From an uncultured Prevotellaceae bacterium (GTDB lineage: Bacteria; Bacteroidota; Bacteroidia; Bacteroidales; Bacteroidaceae), in contig CACWWZ010000002.1 of the NCBI GenBank assembly GCA_902764705.1, positions 1 to 64,000 of the forward strand: a stretch of DNA of 64,000 bases, in the 5' to 3' direction. Positions 17,850 to 25,394 of this stretch are shown piece after piece. The number at the start of each line of letters is the position of its first letter. Position 1 is the stretch's first letter. Below the pieces are notes generated by a model that saw nothing but the letters and a program-made list of their open reading frames with translations, had not been told where the DNA came from and did no database searches. A program made the position numbers and the translations under genes.

Positions 17850-18347
17850 ATGAAGAAGAGTATTATTGTTATGATGATGGCGTTGCTGATGGTGGCATGT
17901 AGCACGCTGACGCCAGCAGAGAAAGCCGAAAGGCAGGCAAAGGTAGCACAGGCTGTGAAGAAAGCATTGTCAGAACGCCACTATAAAGTGGGAATCAGCA
18001 TGATGTACCCACCACGCGGGAAGGCGGTGAATGTATCGCCAGATTACTCGTTGGAAGTAAAGGGGGATACGTTAATTTCATATCTGCCATATTTTGGGCG
18101 TGCATATAATGTACCTTATGGCGGTGGTAAGGGCTTGAACTTTACAGCACCGATTTCAGAGTACAGTTCAGAAAAAGGCCGTAAGGGCGCTACGCAGGTA
18201 ACGATAAAAGTAACCAACGAAGAGGATATCTATACGTATCTATTGGAGATTTATGACACTGGCAGCATCTCTGTCGACGTGAGATCTCGTGAGCGGGAAT
18301 CAATTCGCTACAGCGGGAATATGGAAGGCATAGAATCAGGTAAATGA
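17850..18347 (+). CDS. DUF4251 domain lipoprotein
   Basis: A 165-residue protein. The start ATG at 17850 is chosen because a good promoter lies directly before it. The N-terminus MKKSIIVMMMALLMVACSTL has a lipobox (MVAC), so it is anchored to a membrane through Cys17. The rest matches DUF4251: a helix of Ala/Lys, HYKVGISMMYPPRGKAVNVS, YSLEVKGDTLISYLPYFGRAYN, YGGGKGLNFTAPI, and a VTNEEDIYTYLLEIYDTGSISVDV sandwich. Proteins of this family fold as periplasmic beta proteins of unknown role. The 3' end overlaps the convergent DUF3098 gene by 12 nt. Confidence 0.85.
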   Translation: MKKSIIVMMMALLMVACSTLTPAEKAERQAKVAQAVKKALSERHYKVGISMMYPPRGKAVNVSPDYSLEVKGDTLISYLPYFGRAYNVPYGGGKGLNFTAPISEYSSEKGRKGATQVTIKVTNEEDIYTYLLEIYDTGSISVDVRSRERESIRYSGNMEGIESGK

Positions 18348-18608
18348 CTTTTCGTAAAGGATTCCAATGATTATCAACAGGTAGCCTGCCAGGCATAAGA
18401 CAGGTGCAATGACAATTCTGCGGACAGAAAATATATCCGGATTGAAGGAATGCTCGGTAGTTCCCGGGCCAGACATCAGAAGGTAGCCAACGACAATCAG
18501 GAGGCAGGCAGCGATGATGATGCGTCGACGGTTAAGCAAAGTGCGGGACTTATTGATTATTGTGCTCATATTGATGGATGTATTGGTTAATGATTTCTGT
18601 TCTGTCAT
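18336..18608 (-). CDS. DUF3098-like small membrane protein
   Basis: A 90-residue protein with two membrane helices (IIIAACLLIVVGYLLMSG; RIVIAPVLCLAGYLLIIIGIL). The segment FNPDIFSVRRIVIAPV is characteristic of Bacteroidetes DUF3098-type proteins. The first ATG (18608) would overlap the DUF2723 gene by 59 nt; an internal ATG at 18569 (MSTIINKS) would cut the overlap to 20 nt and keeps both helices. Function unknown. Confidence 0.75.
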   Translation of the reverse strand: MTEQKSLTNTSINMSTIINKSRTLLNRRRIIIAACLLIVVGYLLMSGPGTTEHSFNPDIFSVRRIVIAPVLCLAGYLLIIIGILYEKSFT

Positions 18609-21435
18609 ATTGATCAGCCACTATCAGCGCATGCTGCATGGTCTGTAGCCAGGTATGGCGGGAGTCGTTCGAGCCTTGTCGGCGTGAGGGAGTGATGGTC
18701 TCTATCCACTTGAGCCACTCTGCGGAACGGCGTAGCAGATTGTTGATGATTTCATCACCCTGTTTGGGATGATTGGTCTGATAGTAACAACGGGCCATTG
18801 AAAGGGCTGCGTCCGTATAGGGTACATTGTCGTTTGGCATCTCCTTTTGCCATTTCTGACATACTGCCAACGCTCGCTTGGTGTCATTCTGCCCGAGCAG
18901 CGAGTCGATGAGTATACCCATAATCATCTGGTGTGTGTTGGCCAGACGTTTCACATCTTCGTCCACGTAGATACCCTTCGTGTTGAGACCACCATAACGG
19001 AAGCGGTGCATGATGTTGTCGTAGAGTCGATCAACATCTACACGCTGGCCATTTGATGTTGGGGTGATTCGATAGGCAAGTCCTTCCAGTACCAAATGTT
19101 CGCGGAGGAATGAAAGTATATCAGAGCCCGTACTGATGGAGAGGTAGACAGGACGGCTCCAGTCAGCATGCGACAACATCTCAAGCACCATCAGCTCGTT
19201 CTTGTAGAGTCCCTGTTTGCCTTTGAACGATATCACCATCGAGTCTTTTCCCGATCCAATGGTCAGACTGTCGATGCTGATGGGCAGATATTCGAGTTGG
19301 CCTTCCTGATAGTCCTTGTGTTGCATGTTGATGGGCAGGGCAGGCGAGGAGTATGCTGGACGCTTCATCTGATCTATATACCAATCTGTTTGGAGATACT
19401 CCATGTTGCAGTCGCGAGTATCTGTCCTTACTCCCTCTACCTCTTGATTATACCAAAGTGGGAACGTGTCGTTGTCGCCGTTCGTCAGAATGATGGGGTT
19501 TCCTTTGTCCTGTAAAGTCATAAGATAGTTGGCGCCGAAGTCACGACAGGTATAACGCCCTGAGCGATCATGGTCGTCCCAAGTCTGACTTGCCATCTGT
19601 ATGGGAACCAGCAGACAGACAGCACAAACAATGGCTGTTACGGCGGTAGCATATTTTTCATTCTTTATTTTATTCGCAACGCCACACTCTCGAAGAGAGA
19701 ACTTTTCACTTATCAATCCTACTCCAAGCCCGATCCAAATGGCAAAGGCATAGAAGGAACCAGCGTAGGCATAGTCGCGCTCACGAGGTTGAAGCGGTGT
19801 CTGGTTGAGGTAAACCACAATGGCAAGTCCTGTCATCAAAAACAGTAATGTGACAATCCAAAGCTGGTGTCTGCCCTCAGTCTTCCTACGCCATTGCCAG
19901 ATGATTCCGGCCAAACCAAGCAGTAGCGGTAGGGCGTAGAACACGTTGCGACCCTTGTTCTTTGCAAGGTCTGACGGAAGTTCCGACGTGTCACATCCAA
20001 GCAGTCTGTCGTCTATCCATCGGAATCCTGTAATCCAGTTGCCGTGTTCCACCTCGCCATTACCTTGGATATTATTCTGCCGTCCTACGAAGTTCCATAG
20101 GAAATAGCGCCAGTACATGAAGTTTACCTGATAGGAGATGAAGAAGCGCAGGTTCTCGGCAAAGGTGGGCATGTTCCCCTCTTTTTTGACACCGCCCATC
20201 CATTCCTCGTATGCCTTGGCATGTCGCTGAGAGTGCATACGGGGGAAATACATGTTCTCCTTATACAGATATTTGATGTCGTGGCGTATCACTTCGTAGT
20301 TTTGTTTAGCAGAATCAGCCGATGGACGATAAATCGCCTTCCCTTCCAGTTGCTTTGGGACAAGATATTCACCCATAGGCTCTCGTTCTACTTCGCTGCA
20401 ATATGCAGGACCATAGAAAAGTGGGGTGTCACCATATTGTTCGCGGTTCAGGTAACTGCCCAAAGTGAAAATGTTGCCTGGCGCATTTTCGCACATCGGC
20501 ATATTGGCATTCGCCCGGATAAAGATAACACCGTAACTACTATAACCGGCCATTATCATCAGCAGACAGGCAAGAGACAATTTGAGCATTCTCCGTTTCA
20601 CCTTATAATATGCAATTATGAGTGCTCCTGTCAGTAGGATGATATAGAGGACAAGTCCTGTGTTGTAAGGAGCACCCAATACGTTGGTAAACAACAGTTC
20701 GAACCAACTGCCCATTTTTACAATGCCCGGAATGATTCCGTAGAGGATAAAAGCAAGCAGCAATACCCCTGCTACTAAAGTTTTCAATATCCCCTTTGGT
20801 GTAATTCTTTTAGCATGACGGAAATAGACCACGAATGACATTGCAGGCAGGCAAAGCAGGCAGAGCAAATGTACACCGATAGACAAGCCTGTGATATAAG
20901 CAATCAGAACAATCCAGCGTTCTTCGGTCTTATCTTCCCATTTCAATATGAGCCAAAACATGAGTGCCGTCAAGAACGAGGAAAAAGCATAGACCTCAGC
21001 CTCGACAGCCGAGAACCAGAAAGTATCGCTGAAAGTGTATGCCAAGGCTCCCACCATACCACATGCTTCAATCGTAATGACATTCGGAATGGTGAGGTTT
21101 ACCATTTCCGGGCAAATAAGTCTCTTAGCAAGATGTGTAATGGTGAGGAATAGAAAGAAGATACAACCTGCACTCAAGAGTGCCGAGAGCAGATTTACCA
21201 TCAGCGCTACTTGTGAGGGCTCGCTGGCCAACTGAGCGAAGAGGTTGGCTACCAGCATAAAAACAGGTGCTCCTGGTGGGTGGCCGATTTCCAACTTGTA
21301 GCCACAGGCAATGAATTCAGGACAATCCCACAGGCTGGCTGTTGGCTCTATGGTCAGTCCATAGACGATAGCGGCAATGGCAAACATCAGCCATGCCGTA
21401 CAGGTGTTGATTTTGGAAAAACTTGTTTGTTGCAT
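18550..21435 (-). CDS. DUF2723 polytopic membrane protein (GT-C-like)
   Basis: A 961-residue inner-membrane protein. The first 450 residues have about ten membrane helices with the family signature near the N-terminus: LTIEPTASLWDCPEFIACGYKLEIGHPPGAP. This resembles protein O-mannosyltransferase-type GT-C enzymes, with an acidic residue in the first loop (WDCPEF) that may be catalytic. A large soluble part follows (NGDNDTFPLWYNQE; RKPVYLS-like SRPVYLSIS), ending in TPR-like helices. The family is widespread in Bacteroidetes; a role in transferring lipid-linked sugar is inferred from the fold. The start ATG has a -7 TAACTTTG element 24 nt upstream. Confidence 0.88.
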   Translation of the reverse strand: MQQTSFSKINTCTAWLMFAIAAIVYGLTIEPTASLWDCPEFIACGYKLEIGHPPGAPVFMLVANLFAQLASEPSQVALMVNLLSALLSAGCIFFLFLTITHLAKRLICPEMVNLTIPNVITIEACGMVGALAYTFSDTFWFSAVEAEVYAFSSFLTALMFWLILKWEDKTEERWIVLIAYITGLSIGVHLLCLLCLPAMSFVVYFRHAKRITPKGILKTLVAGVLLLAFILYGIIPGIVKMGSWFELLFTNVLGAPYNTGLVLYIILLTGALIIAYYKVKRRMLKLSLACLLMIMAGYSSYGVIFIRANANMPMCENAPGNIFTLGSYLNREQYGDTPLFYGPAYCSEVEREPMGEYLVPKQLEGKAIYRPSADSAKQNYEVIRHDIKYLYKENMYFPRMHSQRHAKAYEEWMGGVKKEGNMPTFAENLRFFISYQVNFMYWRYFLWNFVGRQNNIQGNGEVEHGNWITGFRWIDDRLLGCDTSELPSDLAKNKGRNVFYALPLLLGLAGIIWQWRRKTEGRHQLWIVTLLFLMTGLAIVVYLNQTPLQPRERDYAYAGSFYAFAIWIGLGVGLISEKFSLRECGVANKIKNEKYATAVTAIVCAVCLLVPIQMASQTWDDHDRSGRYTCRDFGANYLMTLQDKGNPIILTNGDNDTFPLWYNQEVEGVRTDTRDCNMEYLQTDWYIDQMKRPAYSSPALPINMQHKDYQEGQLEYLPISIDSLTIGSGKDSMVISFKGKQGLYKNELMVLEMLSHADWSRPVYLSISTGSDILSFLREHLVLEGLAYRITPTSNGQRVDVDRLYDNIMHRFRYGGLNTKGIYVDEDVKRLANTHQMIMGILIDSLLGQNDTKRALAVCQKWQKEMPNDNVPYTDAALSMARCYYQTNHPKQGDEIINNLLRRSAEWLKWIETITPSRRQGSNDSRHTWLQTMQHALIVADQYDRTEIINQYIHQYEHNNQ

Positions 21436-21458
21436 GATACTTTGCTCGAATTTTTGGG

Positions 21459-21466
21459 CAAAGTTA
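21459..21466 (-). promoter_or_regulatory. -7 promoter element for the DUF2723 gene
   Basis: TAACTTTG followed by C on the minus strand, 23 nt before the start. The -33 position is not a clear TTTG; the repeats at 21498-21540 lie just upstream. Confidence 0.6.
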
Positions 21467-21497
21467 GCAACAAACAGCTATAATGAGGTTAAAAACA

Positions 21498-21540
21498 GTC
21501 TGACATTTGTCTGACATTTGTTAGTCAGACACGATGTCAG
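21498..21540. repeat. 11-bp direct repeat with inverted copies
   Basis: GTCTGACATTT occurs twice in tandem (21498-21508, 21509-21519), followed by the inverted half-sites GTCAGAC (21524-21530) and ATGTCAG (21534-21540). On the minus strand a GTCTGAC/GTCAGAC stem is followed by TGTTTTT, so it could end the winged-helix gene or act as an operator for the DUF2723 gene. Confidence 0.7.
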
Positions 21541-21548
21541 TTTTCTAT

Positions 21549-22235
21549 CTACTTGATTGTCAATCGATACGCCTTGCTGCGGTCGGATTCTATCTTGAGG
21601 TAAGAATGTTGCTCAATGACTGGCTTTAGTCTGCGAATCAGGGTGTAGAGCGTCTCGCTGGCATCAGGTTTCTTGGGCCAGAGAGCATCACAGATTTCCT
21701 TTTTCGTCAGCGAATGAGATGGCGAATGGAAGAACATCTCCATCAGCTGGTGCTGCATGGGAGTAAGCTGCACCTGACAGCCGTCAGTAGCATAAAAACG
21801 GCTTTCCTCCTCTGAGTATGTCAGTCCTCCAAAGGCCTTCCCACAAGGTAAAGGAATGGCAGCAGCAGGACGGCGATACCACATCACGATTCCCCATAAA
21901 CCTGTCAAAACCCAAAGGATGGTTGCGGCCCTTTGGTCTGAAAGGCTGAAAATAGTTGCCTCAGAGCAGTGTGCGTAAGCCTTGAACTTCTGCCCGCGCG
22001 TATCAACTGCCAGCGTCGCCTTCCCTCGCAGTTCAGCTATCTGAAGGTGGCTGTTGAACGTCCGGATGGTATCCTGACTGATGACATTGCTCTGTTGCTC
22101 CTCCAAGGCCAGAGCCAGTGCCCTGTCCATATCTTCATTAACCAGTCTGCTTGTTGAACTGTAGCTACCAATACTGGTCAGGCTCGACGCGATAATCAGT
22201 GCGAATAGCACGATAACGGCATATCTCTGTTTCAT
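21549..22235 (-). CDS. Membrane-anchored winged-helix transcription regulator
   Basis: A 228-residue protein. It has an N-terminal membrane helix (YAVIVLFALIIASSLTSIG), about 80 periplasmic residues, a second helix (ATILWVLTGLWGIVMWY) and a C-terminal OmpR/CadC-type winged helix (LTPMQHQLMEMFFHSPSHSL, then TKKEICDALWP and TLYTLIRRLKPVIEQ). It would sense a periplasmic state and bind DNA at the membrane, as in ToxR or CadC. ATG 22235 is preferred over a TTG at 22268 because AGGAGAGGA lies 7 nt before it, a strong Shine-Dalgarno match that is uncommon in this phylum. It follows the HigA gene by 20 nt. Confidence 0.82.
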   Translation of the reverse strand: MKQRYAVIVLFALIIASSLTSIGSYSSTSRLVNEDMDRALALALEEQQSNVISQDTIRTFNSHLQIAELRGKATLAVDTRGQKFKAYAHCSEATIFSLSDQRAATILWVLTGLWGIVMWYRRPAAAIPLPCGKAFGGLTYSEEESRFYATDGCQVQLTPMQHQLMEMFFHSPSHSLTKKEICDALWPKKPDASETLYTLIRRLKPVIEQHSYLKIESDRSKAYRLTIK

Positions 22236-22255
22236 GACGATTCCTCTCCTAGTAT

Positions 22256-22618
22256 TTAAAACACGCAAGCCCAGCCGAACTTACGAACCAACTCTTGCAG
22301 AAGACTACGGTCACGGACAGGAATAGTGACTGTCACTGTTTCGTGCTGGTTGTCTTCTACTGTCGATTCCAGTTCGTACTGTGTCTGGGCAGACAACAGA
22401 ATTTTTGCAGGAAGTCCGATAGCATTCTCAATCTTCACAGCCAATTCTGTTGTGAGAGTACGCTTCCCATTAAGCACCTCGCTCAGATGTGAGGGCTGTG
22501 TGCCAAGCATTTTGGCAAATTCTTTTTGGCTAATACCACGCTCGTCAAGTTCAGGCTTAATCATCATCCCTGGATGAACTGCCATGAAAGGTGCAGGGTT
22601 TTCATTTCTTGTTGCCAT
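22256..22618 (-). CDS. higA: HigA-type antitoxin, XRE family
   Basis: About 120 residues. HTH_3 domain: HPGMMIKPELDERGISQKEF, then AKMLGTQPSHLSEVLNGKR. This matches the HigA/VapI type, in which the antitoxin follows its toxin. The C-terminal 50 residues (TVTVTIPVRDRSLLQELVRK) extend beyond the DNA-binding fold. Two starts are possible: ATG 22618 (MATRNENP, typical for the family) or ATG 22630; either overlaps the toxin stop. It neutralises the upstream toxin and probably represses the pair by binding the palindrome at 22957-22976. Confidence 0.85.
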   Translation of the reverse strand: MATRNENPAPFMAVHPGMMIKPELDERGISQKEFAKMLGTQPSHLSEVLNGKRTLTTELAVKIENAIGLPAKILLSAQTQYELESTVEDNQHETVTVTIPVRDRSLLQELVRKFGWACVF

Positions 22619-22922
22619 AGTGAGTATCATCTAAACTTAAAACTGTTATTCTAATGCCGCCGTCAAACTCGCGGAAAAGTATACGCTCCACCATTCCGTT
22701 GACAACCCGAATGGAACTCATACCATTGGTTCCTGTAAGTTGTTCATAGTGGAGGAAAGAGATGGAACGGAGGTCGCTGGCACGTTCAGATAAGCGCAAA
22801 TAGTTATATGCAGTGGCGAGTGCCGTCATAAACTTTTTGTTGCGGGTATACTTCTTATACTTGCTGTTGCGTCCCGTCGTGATGAGCTCTTCCAAATCCT
22901 TATCATCAAAGATAATTTGCAT
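22602..22922 (-). CDS. higB: HigB-type toxin of RelE superfamily
   Basis: A 106-residue protein with the plan of HigB-like toxins: an N-terminal IIFDDKDLEELITTGRNSKY helix, KKFMTALATAYNYLRLSERA, then the beta-sheet HYEQLTGTNGMSSIRVVNG and a final RILFREFDGGIRITVLSLDDTHY. Related toxins cleave mRNA on the ribosome. The gene overlaps the antitoxin start by 17 nt, which couples their synthesis. The sequence is somewhat diverged from classic HigB, so the family name is inferred from gene order and length as well. Confidence 0.82.
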   Translation of the reverse strand: MQIIFDDKDLEELITTGRNSKYKKYTRNKKFMTALATAYNYLRLSERASDLRSISFLHYEQLTGTNGMSSIRVVNGMVERILFREFDGGIRITVLSLDDTHYGNKK

Positions 22923-22942
22923 AGTTCAACATTATTTTGCGG

Positions 22943-22976
22943 CAAAATTATGAAAAAATTCCCAAATACGGGAATT
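22943..22976 (-). promoter_or_regulatory. higBA promoter with palindromic operator
   Basis: TAATTTTG (22943-22950, minus strand) is a -7 element 20 nt before the toxin start. Directly upstream is the palindrome AATTCCC-AAATAC-GGGAATT (22957-22976), well placed for self-repression by HigA. Confidence 0.75.
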
Positions 22977-23050
22977 CTTTCGGTAATTTCTTTTATTATT
23001 TAACAATTTATATACTCTACAGTCTCCCCCAAGTTAATATAAGAAAGAAT

Positions 23051-24190
23051 TTAAGCCCTTTTGTGGCGATAGAAGAAACTGCCGATGGCGACGAGGATGA
23101 TGAGGAATGTGGCGGCGAATGCCCAGACGTTGGTGACACGCGAAGTGATGACTACATCATAGGGATGGGGAATCATTCGTTCGCCTGAGAACTTGTAGTG
23201 CACCACGTTGCCTTCTATCACACCAGCGCCACCATCAATCACCTTGCCTGGCATCACGTATACCAGTTGCGGAGCCATCATCATCAGATATTCGTAGCTC
23301 TTGTACTTTGTCTCTAGCCTGCGTTCCCATTTCGTGCTGTCGCTAAACAGGGGGGTATAGGCATCGGAATGGTAGAAATCCTTAATAATCTTGCTGACCT
23401 GACTGATATTGCAGAACAAATCCAAGTTGCGTACGGTTGGCGACATGACGATGGAATCCTTTAAGGCCAGAAACTGCTCTTTGCTGACAGGGGGATTCTT
23501 GACCTCGTCGTAATGCACATTAGCAATGAAATCACATATAGAGGACATCGTGCAGGCACTGAACCAATGGCTGATGCCGGCCTCAATGGCATCGAGTAGC
23601 TCTTTCTGTTCTGCCCCTGTGAGTCCTTCCGCGAGGTTGGGCTGGCCCGTAAACCAGTAAGAAGCAGTATCTGCACTGACAAAGCGGTCTAAAGGAACAG
23701 AGAATATCTTCTCGATATCTGTGATGGTGAGCGTTTCCTGATAGAGGTAGTCGGTATAGAACCACTTGAAGTGCTTGTCGAGCGATGCCGTTGCCTTAAA
23801 CAGGTGGCCGACTATACTGGTCAGCGAGTCGCTCATCTCGCCGACGTTCTGGTAGTTGCGCTTAGTGTGCATAAGAATCTTATTACTTACATTCTCTTCG
23901 GGGCGGCGCAGGCTGTCCCACTGCGCTTCGGTCATAGGACAAGGATGGCGGACTGAATCACCTGCTACCGACCATGTGCGCTGCCAATCGGTTCCAAAAT
24001 GCAGGCAGCTGCTTTCGATAGGTTCGTTGAGTTGGGCCATAACCTCTTTGGGGTAGGGATGGAACGACATCTCACGGCTACAGGTTCCATCCTCGTTGAT
24101 GATGGTAAGCATTTGGGAGTCGTTGTTACGACATGATGTCATCAGCAGCGCTACGGCTACCACGATGATATAAAATCTATTCGTTTTCAT
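23051..24190 (-). CDS. Lipoprotein with C-terminal membrane helix, ECF operon
   Basis: A 379-residue protein with a lipobox (VALLMTSC, Cys20) and a second anchor at the C-terminus (VWAFAATFLIILVAIGSFFY followed by RHKRA). The body is helical, with no domain I recognise; notable patches are DGTCSREMSFHPYP, HFKWFYTDYLYQETL and VVHYKFSGERMIPHPYDVVI. It overlaps the preceding putative anti-sigma gene by 14 nt, so it belongs to the sigma operon and is either its sensor or its main output. Dual anchoring by lipid and helix is unusual. The lipobox could be fortuitous. Confidence 0.7.
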   Translation of the reverse strand: MKTNRFYIIVVAVALLMTSCRNNDSQMLTIINEDGTCSREMSFHPYPKEVMAQLNEPIESSCLHFGTDWQRTWSVAGDSVRHPCPMTEAQWDSLRRPEENVSNKILMHTKRNYQNVGEMSDSLTSIVGHLFKATASLDKHFKWFYTDYLYQETLTITDIEKIFSVPLDRFVSADTASYWFTGQPNLAEGLTGAEQKELLDAIEAGISHWFSACTMSSICDFIANVHYDEVKNPPVSKEQFLALKDSIVMSPTVRNLDLFCNISQVSKIIKDFYHSDAYTPLFSDSTKWERRLETKYKSYEYLMMMAPQLVYVMPGKVIDGGAGVIEGNVVHYKFSGERMIPHPYDVVITSRVTNVWAFAATFLIILVAIGSFFYRHKRA

Positions 24191-24641
24191 AAGTTCTCTG
24201 TTTTAATTGTCTATAAGTATCGGGCTGTGCTTGCCTGTGTTCCAGATAACACATCAGGATTTCCCGGGGTGTACCTTCTGTGCAGTATTGGGGTTGTGGC
24301 GCAGGCTGTGGTTGCTCTACCTTATTATAATATGCAGTTTTTGTTTCAGTTTCAGGCGTTTGTTGCAACCAGAAGAATAGCCCAATCAGATAAAGGGCTG
24401 CTATTGACGAGATGATGCGGATGACAATCAGAATGGCCGACGGCCTTTGTTTGTGCTGGGCCATGATGCTGTCGTACTGAGCCTCGCCCATCGTCAGCTC
24501 ACCCAGCATCAGACGGATGGTCTGCCATTCTTCGGGAATGTCAGGACGCAGTAGTTCCTGAGCCAGCTGGCGTTCCTCTGCTGGGGAGGTTGCTCCTTCG
24601 AGATACTTGTCAATCAGTTTCTGGATATTCTTGTCTGTCAT
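24177..24641 (-). CDS. Putative anti-sigma factor, single-pass membrane protein
   Basis: A 154-residue protein. Its N-terminus (DKNIQKLIDKYLEGATSPAE, then EERQLAQELL) resembles the cytoplasmic FecR-like/anti-sigma start of many Bacteroidetes regulators. A membrane helix (AILIVIRIISSIAALYLIGLFFWL) lies at about 69-92, then a Pro/Gln linker and a short periplasmic part. Its ATG overlaps the sigma stop codon by 4 nt. The pairing strongly suggests regulation of that sigma factor, but no zinc motif is present. Confidence 0.75.
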   Translation of the reverse strand: MTDKNIQKLIDKYLEGATSPAEERQLAQELLRPDIPEEWQTIRLMLGELTMGEAQYDSIMAQHKQRPSAILIVIRIISSIAALYLIGLFFWLQQTPETETKTAYYNKVEQPQPAPQPQYCTEGTPREILMCYLEHRQAQPDTYRQLKQRTYENE

Positions 24642-25156
24642 AGCTTCATTCTCTTTTTTAGTTCTGTCAATACTTTCTTTCTCGCTGTCGAAATCATTAC
24701 GGCTACTGAGGTTTTAGGGATGCCCGTGTGCTCAGCGATTTCTTCTGTAGAGAGTCCTTCCGTTTGGCGCATTTCGAAGAGTTGTCGTTCTCGAGGCTTT
24801 AAAAGTGCTACCACTTCGTCCATCATCCGTTGGACATCTTGGGCCTCTAAACGTTCTTGCGGAGAACCTGAGGTGTCTTCTTGTCTTAGCATTCGCGGAC
24901 CAACGTCTTCATAGCTTTGCTGTTTAGCTGTCTGTCGCTTCCTGTAGAGACTGACACAACAGTTCTTCGCCACCCTGATAGCCAGACCCGATACATTGCG
25001 TCCGCTGTCTATCCGCTCGCAGTAGTGCCAAAGCTGCACCATCGCATCCTGAGCCACATCCTCGGCATCATCCTGCGATTCGAAGAAGTCCAGTGCCACT
25101 TTCAGCATCTGCGATCTTAACTGTTGGGCAATATGTTCGAATTCTGACTGTTTCAT
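24638..25156 (-). CDS. RNA polymerase ECF-type sigma factor (second)
   Basis: A 172-residue sigma factor. Region 2: MLKVALDFFESQDDAEDVAQ, then DAMVQLWHYCERID. Region 4: LKPRERQLFEMRQTEGLSTE, then EIAEHTGIPKTSVAVMISTARKK. It is clearly different from the sigma factor at 5227-5739. It heads a three-gene operon with a membrane regulator and a lipoprotein, all translationally overlapped. No TAnnTTTG promoter is visible directly upstream. Confidence 0.9.
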   Translation of the reverse strand: MKQSEFEHIAQQLRSQMLKVALDFFESQDDAEDVAQDAMVQLWHYCERIDSGRNVSGLAIRVAKNCCVSLYRKRQTAKQQSYEDVGPRMLRQEDTSGSPQERLEAQDVQRMMDEVVALLKPRERQLFEMRQTEGLSTEEIAEHTGIPKTSVAVMISTARKKVLTELKKRMKL

Positions 25157-25320
25157 ACATATATAATACGCAAAAGCGAGCCAATTATTAAGTCAGAAAC
25201 GATATTTTTTTCTTATAGAATTATGGTGTAGTTTTGCAACGTGGAGTTTGCAAAGCAGACAAGCTATTGGAGACGAAGCGTTAAGAGTTTCAAAAAGTGT
25301 CATGTCTACACAACAATTTC

Positions 25321-25348
25321 TCTTATTTCTTAATTCTTAATTCTTAAT
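25321..25348 (+). repeat. Heptamer array TCTTAAT upstream of the SLC13 gene
   Basis: Units TCTTATT, TCTTAAT, TCTTAAT, TCTTAAT. It occupies the place of the -33 box directly before the -7 element TACCTTTG, so array length would change promoter spacing. Confidence 0.8.
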
Positions 25349-25355
25349 TTCTTTG

Positions 25356-25363
25356 TACCTTTG
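25356..25363 (+). promoter_or_regulatory. -7 element of the SLC13 gene
   Basis: TACCTTTG followed by C, 31 nt before the start codon. The -33 region is formed by the heptamer array and has no TTTG at the normal distance. Confidence 0.7.
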
Positions 25364-25394
25364 CACCCGAAAAAATTAAATCTATCAATAAAAC

